NCBI GenBank assembly: GCA_016218155.1
Contig: JACREQ010000011.1
Location: 62,001 to 126,000, forward strand
From: Bacteroidia bacterium
Lineage (GTDB): Bacteria; Bacteroidota; Bacteroidia; Bacteroidales; GWA2-32-17
Length of the DNA: 64,000 bases
Direction of reading: 5' to 3'
The position numbers and the translations under genes are program-made. The notes below the pieces were generated by a model. It saw only the letters and a list, made by a program, of their open reading frames with translations, ran no database searches and was not told the origin of the DNA. Every line of letters starts with the position of its first letter. The stretch's first letter is position 1. This document shows, piece by piece, positions 8,235-16,592 of the stretch.

Positions 8235-9908
8235 CTACAGTTTTAATTTTAATAAACAATCGTCATGATTTTTTTGTACGATTTTAAATTCAGCTTTATG
8301 GTGAAACTCTTTTAACAATGCTTTAGAATACCATTCAGATGCATCTTTATACCTTTTTTTATTTTTCAGATAATCGCCAATTGAAGAATAGGATAAATAA
8401 AATTCAGGGTTGCGCAAACAAATTTCATTAAAGAAATCTTGTTCTTCGTTTTTATTAATGGTCGAATTGATAAGAGTTTCGAGCATGTGTTTGTATTTTT
8501 CATACTCTTTAAATTTACCCGAAAACAAAAATTCATCGGCATCAATTTTCAACTTCTGGTTGTCGATTTCTTTTACTGGGCATCCATTTGCAGCCATTGC
8601 GAAAACTTCATTTAAATCGTAAGCCATATATTCACCAATATTGTATGGTGGTGATGAAACATACATAATGAGTTCATGTGGGTTGAAAATTACAGAATGA
8701 TGTGCTATTAATTGGTTAATTGCTTTCTCGTTGCCTAAGCCAATGTCGGAATTGTTTCGTCCTCTTTTTTCGCGAAGCATTTTTGCCATCTCTACAGGAT
8801 CAAATGGTTTACCTTTTTCAATGAGCTCTTTAACCAGATTATACCTGTACATTGTTGAACTGTCCTCAATATTTGAAATATTTAAAGGGTCATCTTTAAA
8901 AACCTTACCCTGAAAATGGTTAGTGCAAATAACTGCTTCTGAATCGGTTTCGAATACATCGGTTTTTAAAGGTGTTTTTTCAATTATTATTGATTTGTTT
9001 TCTTCTGCCGAACTAACCATTAATAATTCTGAAACAAACATTTTGCGATTTCTGGCAATTTCTTCTGCTTCCTTTAAATTACCAGCGTATTGAAGTATTT
9101 CGCGAGCAATTATTGAAACTGGTGTTGCAGTTTTTCTTGGGATAGCAGATTTTGCCCCGTTAATTGTAATTGTAATTCCCCGCATATTCATACCCGATGT
9201 TACACCTATCATACCAGCCCAGCTTACCATTGCAAATGCATGACCTTTAGCTGGTTTATAAAATGCAACAATTTTATCTCTGCTAAATTCCTCATTAATA
9301 TGAAAATCGAAATTTCTTCCGATTAATAATTTTTTATTCTTTGTGTATTCACCTTTTAATGAAATAGCTGTACAACCCACATATTTCATGTCCTGCAAAG
9401 TATGGCCAATATCGTGTGCAGCATGATAATTCATGATTCTAATAAAAGCAGGTGCGATGAAATAATATTTAAGTGATGCTGATTTTGATACTCCGTAAAT
9501 TTCAGTCGAGAATTCTTTGCCTATATGCTGACTTATTCTTCTGTTAAAAATTCCAATTGCAAGTTTTAATAAATATCTTTTTATTCCGCTGGGTACTTTC
9601 TTTTTTAAATCGAATACAAAAATTTCTTCCTGATAATTAAAAAGCTCTTTTGTTAGTTTACCTGTAATTACACCTCTTTCATATGCATCCCCCTCAATAT
9701 ACATTTCCATAAGGTTGTTTCTATTCTTTCTTATCCAACCCTTACCACAATTATATGAATTTTCACCAATTTTAATTCTTGGATGATTTGCCTGTTTCTT
9801 ATTTTTTATGCGGGGTGGAAAAATGGTAATATATGAATAGATAATTATTGCAAGAATAATTAATGCTTCAACTATAAAAAGAAATATTTTTAATATAACC
9901 AGAAGCAT
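8235..9908 (-). CDS. C45-family Ntn hydrolase/acyltransferase, membrane-anchored
   Basis: The product has 557 residues. An N-terminal transmembrane helix covers about residues 2-30. A segment around residues 68-90 (EGDAYERGVITG) matches the start of the acyl-CoA:6-aminopenicillanate acyltransferase (C45) family. Cys179 in YVGCTAI is the expected autoproteolytic nucleophile, followed by LLIGRNFDF, which is also typical. A C-terminal extension of about 100 residues resembles a TPR-like helical tail. Members hydrolyse or transfer acyl groups on amide bonds; the substrate here is unknown. The gene follows the PlsC gene with a 3-base gap, so the two are co-transcribed. Pairing with an acyltransferase suggests lipid or N-acyl amino acid metabolism, but this is inference. 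Confidence 0.8.
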   Translation of the reverse strand: MLLVILKIFLFIVEALIILAIIIYSYITIFPPRIKNKKQANHPRIKIGENSYNCGKGWIRKNRNNLMEMYIEGDAYERGVITGKLTKELFNYQEEIFVFDLKKKVPSGIKRYLLKLAIGIFNRRISQHIGKEFSTEIYGVSKSASLKYYFIAPAFIRIMNYHAAHDIGHTLQDMKYVGCTAISLKGEYTKNKKLLIGRNFDFHINEEFSRDKIVAFYKPAKGHAFAMVSWAGMIGVTSGMNMRGITITINGAKSAIPRKTATPVSIIAREILQYAGNLKEAEEIARNRKMFVSELLMVSSAEENKSIIIEKTPLKTDVFETDSEAVICTNHFQGKVFKDDPLNISNIEDSSTMYRYNLVKELIEKGKPFDPVEMAKMLREKRGRNNSDIGLGNEKAINQLIAHHSVIFNPHELIMYVSSPPYNIGEYMAYDLNEVFAMAANGCPVKEIDNQKLKIDADEFLFSGKFKEYEKYKHMLETLINSTINKNEEQDFFNEICLRNPEFYLSYSSIGDYLKNKKRYKDASEWYSKALLKEFHHKAEFKIVQKNHDDCLLKLKL

Positions 9909-9911
9909 TGT

Positions 9912-10652
9912 TTATTGTTGTTGCAGTTTTAAATAAATTTCTCTTGATAAATTACAAACAAATTTAGTTTGATTTTTAATTTCTTCGTTATTTTCGGGAT
10001 TTACAGGTACAATTCTTTTTCCAATATGGATCTTAATTTTTCCGGTTTTGTAAAAATACCACTTTTTTTTCCAAATTCCTTCAGAGGCGTGAATTACTAT
10101 CGGAATTATATCAATTTTTAGCATTGCAGCCAATAAAAATGCTCCTTTATGATATCGTGAAATCGACTGCAAATTAGTTCTGCTTCCCTCAGGAAAGAAA
10201 AGTCCGTTCGAATTATATTTTATTCTTTTTTCAGATTCTTTTAATACTACTTCAACTCCATTGGAATTTGGAATAAAATCAACATATTTTTCAATAATAA
10301 ATCGTATGGTTGATTTTCCATGCCAATTGTTAGTAACAACGAATAAGTTAGGAAAAAATCCAAGTGTAAGCGGAACATCAAATAAAGTCTGGTGGTTGCA
10401 AACAATTATTGCAGGATGCGAGAAATCTTCGTTATAAGGATTAATCTTTTCGACTTTAATATTAAAATGTGTTTTGGTTAAAAGCTTACAGTATTGTTTG
10501 AAATGATTAGTATATAGTCTTTTAATTTTAGGATTTTTTGTAGGAACAGGGATCAGAGCCAGAATTGTCATGTGTAATGAAAAAAAAATGAAAAGCAAAA
10601 AGGCAAAACTTCCTTTTATTAAAATAAATATTGAATTTAAGAGCTTTAGCAT
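9912..10652 (-). CDS. 1-acyl-sn-glycerol-3-phosphate acyltransferase-like (PlsC family)
   Basis: The 246-residue product has an N-terminal membrane segment (about 8-35) and both acyltransferase signatures: NHQTLFD (residues 86-92, the HX4D motif with His87 and Asp92) and FPEGSRT (153-159). PlsC enzymes add a fatty acyl chain to lysophosphatidic acid or to related lysolipids at the inner membrane. The gene is the first of a two-gene operon with the C45 hydrolase. A second PlsC-type enzyme in such pairs often has a specialised lipid substrate, so the role in bulk phospholipid synthesis is not assured. Confidence 0.88.
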   Translation of the reverse strand: MLKLLNSIFILIKGSFAFLLFIFFSLHMTILALIPVPTKNPKIKRLYTNHFKQYCKLLTKTHFNIKVEKINPYNEDFSHPAIIVCNHQTLFDVPLTLGFFPNLFVVTNNWHGKSTIRFIIEKYVDFIPNSNGVEVVLKESEKRIKYNSNGLFFPEGSRTNLQSISRYHKGAFLLAAMLKIDIIPIVIHASEGIWKKKWYFYKTGKIKIHIGKRIVPVNPENNEEIKNQTKFVCNLSREIYLKLQQQ

Positions 10653-10674
10653 TTTTATTTTTTGCCTTAAAATG

Positions 10675-10682
10675 CAAAAATA
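10675..10682 (-). promoter_or_regulatory. -7 box of the PlsC-C45 operon
   Basis: CAAAAATA reads TATTTTTG on the minus strand, 23 bases upstream of the PlsC start codon. No clear -33 box is seen. Confidence 0.45.
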
Positions 10683-10737
10683 AATAAAACATCGGTTTTT
10701 GCATTAATAAATAATATTCTTGAATAAATTATTTGTT

Positions 10738-10767
10738 TTTGAATTTATATTTAAACGTTTATCTTTG
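10738..10767 (+). promoter_or_regulatory. Promoter of the FISUMP gene
   Basis: TTTG (10738-10741), an 18-base spacer, then TATCTTTG (10760-10767), 32 bases before the ATG at 10800. Confidence 0.65.
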
Positions 10768-10799
10768 AAGATATAATTCTTAATTAAAAAAATAACCAT

Positions 10800-11714
10800 A
10801 TGAAAAAATCTATACTTTTTTCTTTAATTATCATTTCCTTTTTACCTGTATTTTCACAAACCGTAACAGATTATGATGGTAATGTTTATAATACTGTAAC
10901 AATTGGCACGCAAGTTTGGATGAAACAAAACCTTAAAGTAACTCATTATAATAATGGAGATGCTATTTCAAATGTGACTGATAATACAGCATGGAGCAGC
11001 CTTTCAAGCGGAGCTTATTGTAACTTTAATAATGATGTTGCCAATGTTGCAACTTATGGTAGGTTATATAATTTTTATGCATTAGTTGATAGTCGTAAAA
11101 TTTGCCCTACAGGTTGGCATGCACCTGAAGACTGGGAGTTGACTAATTTAGAAAATAATCTTGGTGGTGCAACTGTAGCAGGGGGTAAAATGAAAGAAGC
11201 AGGTACAACACATTGGACCAGCCCAAATACTGGAGCAACAAACTCAAGTAATTTTACTTTCTTACCTGGTGGTATGAGAATAAGTAGCGGCACATTTGGT
11301 AATTTTGGAAGTGCTGGTTTCTTATGGACATCAACAGAACAAGGAAGTTTAAATGCATGGTATCGCTGGCTTGGAACAAATGCTGCAGATAGTTATAAAA
11401 ATTCGGGAAGTAAAGGTTTTGGTTTCTCGGTAAGATGTATCAGCAATACTGCTGCCGGTGTTTACGAAAACAATATTGATTTTAATATTAATGTTTACCC
11501 AAACCCTGCTAAAAATATTGTAAATATTGAGATTGAAAAAACTGATGATTATAATATTTCTGTTTATAATATTTTAGGTTCTTGTGTTATTAATCAAAAA
11601 TTAAATAACCAGAAAAATACAATTAATGTAAGTTCTTTAGAAAACGGTATTTATCTTTTGCAAATTTCAAATAAATCGGGAGTCGTAAGCCAACAGAAAA
11701 TCGTGAAAGAGTAG
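10800..11714 (+). CDS. FISUMP-domain surface protein with T9SS type A sorting domain
   Basis: The 304-residue product has a signal peptide (ending FSQ), then a Fibrobacter succinogenes major paralogous (FISUMP) domain at about residues 20-215: DYDGNVYNTVTIGTQVWM, NLKVTHYNNG, YGRLYNFYAL, CPTGWHAP and GFSVRCI are diagnostic. A type A sorting domain (INVYPNPAKNIVNIEI to QQKIVKE) ends it. It is a predicted cell-surface protein of unknown biochemical role; this domain occurs in large families on the surfaces of polymer-degrading Fibrobacter and Bacteroidota. It has its own promoter and no operon partner. Confidence 0.92.
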   Translation: MKKSILFSLIIISFLPVFSQTVTDYDGNVYNTVTIGTQVWMKQNLKVTHYNNGDAISNVTDNTAWSSLSSGAYCNFNNDVANVATYGRLYNFYALVDSRKICPTGWHAPEDWELTNLENNLGGATVAGGKMKEAGTTHWTSPNTGATNSSNFTFLPGGMRISSGTFGNFGSAGFLWTSTEQGSLNAWYRWLGTNAADSYKNSGSKGFGFSVRCISNTAAGVYENNIDFNINVYPNPAKNIVNIEIEKTDDYNISVYNILGSCVINQKLNNQKNTINVSSLENGIYLLQISNKSGVVSQQKIVKE

Positions 11715-11772
11715 TTTGTGATTTTGTTGTTTGAGTTCTTAAATGTTACTGGCAATGATTGTGAACAGACAA

Positions 11773-11810
11773 CCAATACAGTAGTTGCACAATTATTTAA
11801 CTACTATTGG
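11773..11810. repeat. Imperfect inverted repeat with two extra bases in one arm
   Basis: CCAATACAGTAGTT and AACTACTATTGG form a hairpin in which the left arm has two unpaired extra bases (CA). It lies in the 204-base gap upstream of the XRE-pentapeptide gene. It may be the terminator of the FISUMP gene, although no T-run follows, or a recombination-site-like structure. Confidence 0.5.
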
Positions 11811-11864
11811 ATGTCAAAAAACAACTGAAAGTAGTGTAATTACAACTATATGTAGCGAATTAAT

Positions 11865-11897
11865 TTTGTGTTATGGGGACAGGACAAAGTAACTTTG
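11865..11897 (+). promoter_or_regulatory. Promoter of the XRE-pentapeptide gene
   Basis: TTTG (11865-11868), 21-base spacer, TAACTTTG (11890-11897). The -7 box ends 21 bases before the ATG at 11919. Confidence 0.6.
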
Positions 11898-11918
11898 TAG
11901 CATCAAAAACAAAATAAT

Positions 11919-12821
11919 ATGATGCTAAATTCAAATTCAATCGGCAATAAAATTGCCATAGCAAGAAAGAAATTAAACCTTTCACAAGCAGAACTTGCTC
12001 AGCAAGTATCAATCAGTTCTCAAGCAGTTGGAAAGTGGGAACGTGGAGAATCAATGCCAGACATCCTGACTTTAAACCGTCTTGCTGAAATTATGGGTGT
12101 TGACCTAAACTATTTTTCAGAGAGCTTCCAATCGGCAGACACAGAAGTGACAAACAATCTGCCTTTAACAAAAGAACCGACTGAATTGAAATCTGGTGTG
12201 CAGAATAGAAAACTCAACTGGGATATGTCAAAGTTGAATTTAGTGGATAGTGATTTTTCAGGGTTGAAAAATCTGCACGAAAAATTCAGTTCCTCCAATA
12301 TGCAGAGATGTTTGTTTATTGGTTCAAATATGTCGGGACTTCTTTTAAATAGTAATAATGTTGATGGCTGTGACTTTACAGATTCCAATATTTGCAACAG
12401 CCAAATTCAGAGTTCTAACTTAGGAAAAAATATATTTAAAAACTGTTCGCTAAAAGAAACAGAGTTTTCTAAAAGCAATATCCAGGCCTGTGATTTTTCT
12501 AATGCCGATTTTACAAAAACAACATTCAAATCCAGTAACTTCCTTAAAAATACAATTACAAATGCAAGGTGGAATTGCACCTCTTTTATTGAAATGCAGA
12601 TTCAGGACATAGTTTTTGAAGGTAATTTTGATGGTTGTTTTTTTGAAAACTGCGCCTTTTATGGAGTTAAATTCCAGAATGCAACATTAATAAATACCTT
12701 CTTTAAAAACAATAAAAAATTCAAACGAGTACAATTCATTAACTGTAAGGTGGACAAAATAACTTATGCGTTTTTAAAAAACAATCAAGCAAATTTGACA
12801 GGTGTCACATTATTATCGTAA
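11919..12821 (+). CDS. XRE-family helix-turn-helix protein with pentapeptide repeats
   Basis: The 300-residue product has an N-terminal Cro/CI helix-turn-helix (about residues 8-65; LSQAELAQQVSISSQAVGKW is the DNA-recognition region). The C-terminal two thirds is built from pentapeptide-like repeats (SNMQRCLFIG, CDFTDSNICN, CDFSNADFTK, VKFQNATL) expected to fold as a right-handed quadrilateral beta helix. No signal peptide is present, so it is cytoplasmic. This fusion type is found scattered across Firmicutes and Bacteroidota; no function is established to my knowledge. The flanks look cassette-like: an imperfect hairpin upstream and, downstream, a short element shared with the gene at 18642-19709. 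Confidence 0.85.
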   Translation: MMLNSNSIGNKIAIARKKLNLSQAELAQQVSISSQAVGKWERGESMPDILTLNRLAEIMGVDLNYFSESFQSADTEVTNNLPLTKEPTELKSGVQNRKLNWDMSKLNLVDSDFSGLKNLHEKFSSSNMQRCLFIGSNMSGLLLNSNNVDGCDFTDSNICNSQIQSSNLGKNIFKNCSLKETEFSKSNIQACDFSNADFTKTTFKSSNFLKNTITNARWNCTSFIEMQIQDIVFEGNFDGCFFENCAFYGVKFQNATLINTFFKNNKKFKRVQFINCKVDKITYAFLKNNQANLTGVTLLS

Positions 12822-12855
12822 TAACGACAAACAATGACGAATAATAAACACAGCT

Positions 12856-12886
12856 GGTAACACCACATAATAAAACACCGTGCAGT
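12856..12886. repeat. Downstream element shared with 19729-19760
   Basis: A 31-base stretch with CACCAC followed 14 bases later by GTGCAGT matches the element after the SprB-repeat gene; 21 of the 26 bases from CACCAC onward are identical. It starts 34 bases after the XRE-pentapeptide stop codon. Confidence 0.5.
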
Positions 12887-12995
12887 TTGCTGTAGAGGAG
12901 ACTAAAATAACATAACGTAAAACTTTTAATGATTTGGACGCTGACTGTAGCTAAATGGTCATCTTTCCAAATACCAATTGTAAGGTTTAATAAGA

Positions 12996-14171
12996 TTATT
13001 CCAATACTTTATCTACAAGTTCGTTTTCAAAATCAAAGAACACTTGTTTTAGTGAGCTTTCTCCATTGGTGCCATAATTAACAAAAAATATCATTGTAAT
13101 ATTTCTTTGAGGGAAATAAAATAAGTCGGCTACATAACCCAAATCGCGTCCTGTATGGCCAATGCCGTATGCAGATTTTTCGGTAAATTTCTTTATCATT
13201 CCTAGTCCTGTATAAAAATTAGCGTCTTCTTTTACAAATGTTTCCATCTGGTCAAGTGAGGTTTGTGATATTACAGTTTTATCAATTAACAATGCTCTTA
13301 TAAATTTATTCAGGTCAAATACATTTGAATAAATTCCTCCGTAACCATTACCACTGCCTGTAATTAAATTTGAAACATTAATTATTTCTCCGTTGTTATG
13401 TAAGTCGTAATATCCCTGAGCAGCAGAGTTGGGAACATCTTCGCGACCCTGATAATATGTATTGGTCATACCTAATGGTTCTAAAACTTTTTCGCGTAAA
13501 AGTTTATCATGTCTTTGTCCTGTTGCTTTTTCGATACACATAGAAAGTAATAGGGTGTTGGTGCTAGAGTAGTAGGCTGGGTATGGCTGACCTAAATCAT
13601 ATGCTTTCTGATTATATACATAATCCAGTAATTCTAATTGCGACCATCTTTTATTTGGATTGTTTAATACTGCCAAATAAAAACCTGAAGAAGTTATTAC
13701 ATCAAAAATTCCTGTGGTATGGTTCATTAAATTTGAGATTTTCATATTATCTGTACCATCAATTTTATCTAACACACCTTGGTCAATATATGCCGAGATA
13801 GGATCATCTGCATTAATTTTTCCTTCTTCCTGCAATTTAAAAAACAATGTAGCAACTAATAATTTTGTAATACTTGCTGCTTTTGAAATATGGCATGGAG
13901 TAAACTCAATGCCTTTTTTTATGTCGGCATAACCACCAGATCCGACCCATGTTCCGGCAGAATCTGTAACCAAAACAGATATTCCGGGTAATCCCTTTTT
14001 TACATATTTGTTTATAATGTTATTAAAAGCAGCATCTTTTGGATGAGTACTGTTTGAGTCAACATAGTTACAATCCAGTTGTGCAGTTGCTTCAATTTCT
14101 TTTGAACAACTACTTGTAACAAATATCAAAATAATTGATAAAAAAACTAGAGTTATTATTTTATTTTTCAT
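12996..14171 (-). CDS. Beta-lactamase-fold serine hydrolase, lipoprotein
   Basis: The 391-residue product has a lipobox ending at Cys22 (FVTSSCSK). It carries the class C beta-lactamase/penicillin-binding fold signatures: Ser100-x-x-Lys103 in AASITK, a YxN-like motif at residues 201-203 and HTG at 339-341. The middle motif reads YSS instead of the usual YSN, so the third catalytic motif is altered. Members include D-Ala-D-Ala carboxypeptidases and esterases; resistance to beta-lactams should not be assumed. The gene follows 14174-14809 with a 2-base gap, so the two form an operon. Confidence 0.85.
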   Translation of the reverse strand: MKNKIITLVFLSIILIFVTSSCSKEIEATAQLDCNYVDSNSTHPKDAAFNNIINKYVKKGLPGISVLVTDSAGTWVGSGGYADIKKGIEFTPCHISKAASITKLLVATLFFKLQEEGKINADDPISAYIDQGVLDKIDGTDNMKISNLMNHTTGIFDVITSSGFYLAVLNNPNKRWSQLELLDYVYNQKAYDLGQPYPAYYSSTNTLLLSMCIEKATGQRHDKLLREKVLEPLGMTNTYYQGREDVPNSAAQGYYDLHNNGEIINVSNLITGSGNGYGGIYSNVFDLNKFIRALLIDKTVISQTSLDQMETFVKEDANFYTGLGMIKKFTEKSAYGIGHTGRDLGYVADLFYFPQRNITMIFFVNYGTNGESSLKQVFFDFENELVDKVLE

Positions 14172-14173
14172 AA

Positions 14174-14809
14174 TTATTCGGCTTTTGATTTAATTGGAAC
14201 AGATATACCTAAAAATAATGAGTTTACCGGTAATACAGGAACATAGCCTGCTACAAAGGTTCCCTGAACAAAAGTTTTTAAAGTTAAAAACAATCTTATA
14301 CCATCAGGTTCATCTTTTTTAAAGCTATAATTTCCACCGATTTCAAAATTTACAAGATATTGAGATCTTCCCAGAATTTTACTTTTAGTTTCGTATTTTC
14401 CCTCAGAATTAAGAACAAAAACATCATTTCCTTCAAAAGAAAGCCCGTATCCCGCACCAATTCCAGCTCCCATATTAAATCTTTTTCCCAGATTTCTTGA
14501 ATACGAAATTGAAGGGTAAATTCTTACCAATGTCTGAACAAAGCGATGATAAAAGAATCCTGCATTTGCTTTTACTTCAACATGAGTTTTTTCTGCTTTA
14601 TTAATTTTCCAGCTTTTAAAAACATCAACACCGGGATGGAACTGGCTATATAATAATTGTTTAAAACCCAATGCCGGAAATGATGTTACATTATTAGAAA
14701 CAGAACATCCATATTTTGAGTTCTGGCTATAAATAGTGTTTGAAAATAAAAACATTGTAAGGATTACAACTGTAGTAATTAAATTACTGTTTTTCATTTG
14801 CTTGGTCAT
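14174..14809 (-). CDS. Predicted outer-membrane/secreted protein of unknown function
   Basis: The 211-residue product has a signal peptide (ending IYSQNS). The remainder alternates hydrophobic and polar residues with Gly/aromatic-rich strands (FNMGAGIGAGYGLSF, YLVNFEIGGNYSF), which suggests a small outer-membrane beta-barrel; it ends VPIKSKAE rather than in an aromatic residue. ATG at 14809 was kept; a second ATG four codons later (14797) is equally possible. It is the first gene of the two-gene unit with the serine hydrolase. No family was recognised. Confidence 0.65.
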   Translation of the reverse strand: MTKQMKNSNLITTVVILTMFLFSNTIYSQNSKYGCSVSNNVTSFPALGFKQLLYSQFHPGVDVFKSWKINKAEKTHVEVKANAGFFYHRFVQTLVRIYPSISYSRNLGKRFNMGAGIGAGYGLSFEGNDVFVLNSEGKYETKSKILGRSQYLVNFEIGGNYSFKKDEPDGIRLFLTLKTFVQGTFVAGYVPVLPVNSLFLGISVPIKSKAE

Positions 14810-14834
14810 GTGAATTTTTAATTGAAAATAGAAT

Positions 14835-14842
14835 CAAAAATA
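14835..14842 (-). promoter_or_regulatory. -7 box of the 14809-12996 operon
   Basis: CAAAAATA reads TATTTTTG on the minus strand, 25 bases upstream of the start at 14809. Confidence 0.45.
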
Positions 14843-15179
14843 AATATATTATCTGATTTAATACATTTACAATTAAAACAAGTTTACTAATTTTAATTTC
14901 TTCAATCTTCTTTTTTACATTAACAGTTTAGTTATCTGGTATTATGGACAGTTCTTCAATTATAATGCAGAACAGCTGATTAGCATTAAGCGGCCTCATT
15001 AGAATTTTATAATTTTCAAGGGAAGTTATTTTTTTTTGTTTGTGTAAGCGATGCACAAGTCCTTTCGTGTAAATATTGTTAAAAGTTAAGATTCTCAGCA
15101 AAAGGACGGCTTACGTCGCGTAGAGGAACATCCCGTAGAAAATAAAAAAATCTAATGTAGCCGCGAGTTTTTTCTTTGT

Positions 15180-15212
15180 AACTTTCATTTTTGTCGACAC
15201 AAAAAGAAAGTT
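15180..15212. repeat. 33-base near-palindrome
   Basis: Arms AACTTTC(a)TTTTTGT and ACAAAAAGAAAGTT meet around a TGTCGACA centre; only one extra base breaks the symmetry. It lies about 70 bases upstream of the papain-like gene. Confidence 0.65.
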
Positions 15213-15262
15213 AATACATCAACAATAAAACAAGTTAACTTAAATCTTGCAATTTTTCTTTT

Positions 15263-15270
15263 TACCTTTG
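15263..15270 (+). promoter_or_regulatory. -7 box of the papain-like protease gene
   Basis: TACCTTTG matches TAnnTTTG and ends 14 bases before the ATG at 15285. The -33 region is weak. Confidence 0.5.
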
Positions 15271-15284
15271 AAAAAAATCAAATT

Positions 15285-16514
15285 ATGAAGTATCTTTTAT
15301 CAGTAATATGTATCAGCTTTTTTATTACATGTTTATCACAGGTTCCTACTAAAGATAAAGCTGTTTTTGAAAAATATTTACCCGGTTATTTCGAAAATGT
15401 AATTCTAAAAGATGCAACGCAAAAAGAGGTTGTTTCTGAACCTAAAAATGAAAAACTTTATTTTAAAGTTGATTTATCGGGACAAACTTTTCCAAATGAT
15501 AAAAAACTTTATAAAGAAATCTGGCATCAAAAGCCGGTTTGTCAGGGAAATTCAGGTACATGTTGGTGTTATGCCACAACTTCATTTATGGAAAGTGAAG
15601 TGAAAAGAATTTCAAATATTGAAATAAAATTATCAGAAATGTACACAGTTTATTGGGAGTATGTTGACAGGGCTCAGGAATTTGTTCGTACTCGTGGAAA
15701 TACATCTTTTTCTGAAGGCTCTGAAGCTGCTGCAATTCCAAGAATCTGGGATAAATATGGTATAATGCCTTATTCTGTATATGATGGAAAACCCAAAGAA
15801 AGAAGTTTTAACAGTCACAGAAAAATGGTGGAACAAATGACAGCATTTTTAAATAAAACTAAAGAAACCTGCCAGTGGAACGAGGAATATGTTGTTAAGG
15901 AAATAAAAGCAATACTGGATTCGGAAATGGGCTCGCCACCTGAAAAGTTCAGTTTTAATAACAAAGAGTACACACCTCAGACTTTTTTAAATGATTACTT
16001 GAAACTTCATATGATAGATTACTTTAATTTTATGTCAACCAGTGATGTGAAGTTTTTTGAAAAGCACGAATTAGTTGAAGCGGATAACTGGTGGCATTGT
16101 AATAATTATTATAATATTCCGGTGGATGATTTTTTGACTTTAATAAAATCATCATTAAAAAACGGATATTCAATATGTATTTGTGGCGATATTTCTGAGC
16201 CTGGGTATGACAATCAGACACAAGTTGCGATTATCCCATCATTTGATATTTCTAAAACTTCAATTGATGATGATTCAAGACAATTCAGATTAAGTAACGG
16301 AACCACTACTGATGATCATTGTATACATATGGTTGGTTATTATGAAAAAAACGGAGAGGACTGGTTTTTAATAAAAGATAGCAATGGTGGTGCATTTGAT
16401 GGCGCATGCAAAGGATATCGTTTTTTCAGAGATGATTTTGTGAAACTGAAAATGATGAACATAATGGTTTACAAAGAAGCTGGGAAATCAATTTTAGATA
16501 AAATTATTAAATAA
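15285..16514 (+). CDS. Secreted C1-family (bleomycin hydrolase-like) cysteine protease
   Basis: The 409-residue product has a signal peptide (about residues 1-19). It shows the papain-fold active site: oxyanion Gln87 and nucleophile Cys93 in CQGNSGTCW, and His345 in DDHCIHMVGY. The third residue, normally Asn in NSWG, aligns with Asp365 in KDSNGG, an unusual change. The layout, with a long insert between the Cys and His regions, fits the bleomycin hydrolase (C1B) branch, whose members act as aminopeptidases. Secretion to the periplasm is predicted. It is a single gene with its own promoter; a dispersed repeat follows it. Confidence 0.85.
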   Translation: MKYLLSVICISFFITCLSQVPTKDKAVFEKYLPGYFENVILKDATQKEVVSEPKNEKLYFKVDLSGQTFPNDKKLYKEIWHQKPVCQGNSGTCWCYATTSFMESEVKRISNIEIKLSEMYTVYWEYVDRAQEFVRTRGNTSFSEGSEAAAIPRIWDKYGIMPYSVYDGKPKERSFNSHRKMVEQMTAFLNKTKETCQWNEEYVVKEIKAILDSEMGSPPEKFSFNNKEYTPQTFLNDYLKLHMIDYFNFMSTSDVKFFEKHELVEADNWWHCNNYYNIPVDDFLTLIKSSLKNGYSICICGDISEPGYDNQTQVAIIPSFDISKTSIDDDSRQFRLSNGTTTDDHCIHMVGYYEKNGEDWFLIKDSNGGAFDGACKGYRFFRDDFVKLKMMNIMVYKEAGKSILDKIIK

Positions 16515-16523
16515 TCACTTTTA

Positions 16524-16560
16524 CTTAGTCATGGTGAGCGTAGTCGAACCATAGACTAAG
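16524..16560. repeat. Dispersed inverted repeat, copy 1
   Basis: CTTAGTC...GACTAAG arms enclose TGGTGAGCGTAGTCGAACCA. The core resembles copies near 34400, 34700, 38620, 40030 and 63450. Confidence 0.75.
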
Positions 16561-16592
16561 GGAGGTTAAAAGCAAAATAGAATATTTGTAAC

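Larger units (their letters stand above)
14810..15284. other. 475-base intergenic region with promoters and a palindrome
   Basis: No convincing gene is seen. It holds a -7 box for the minus-strand operon at 14835-14842, a long near-palindrome at 15180-15212 and a -7 box for the papain-like gene at 15263-15270. The stretch 15040-15170 is somewhat richer in G and C than its surroundings (several CG dinucleotides) but shows no reading frame or clear RNA fold by eye. Confidence 0.6.

Noticed and set aside
11773-12886. Integron gene cassette around the XRE-pentapeptide gene
   Set aside because: No integrase is in the window and no full attC consensus was found; only the shared 3' element and hairpin are reported.
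15040-15170. Non-coding RNA candidate in the slightly GC-richer part of the 475-base gap
   Set aside because: No convincing stem structure or promoter-terminator pair could be seen by eye.
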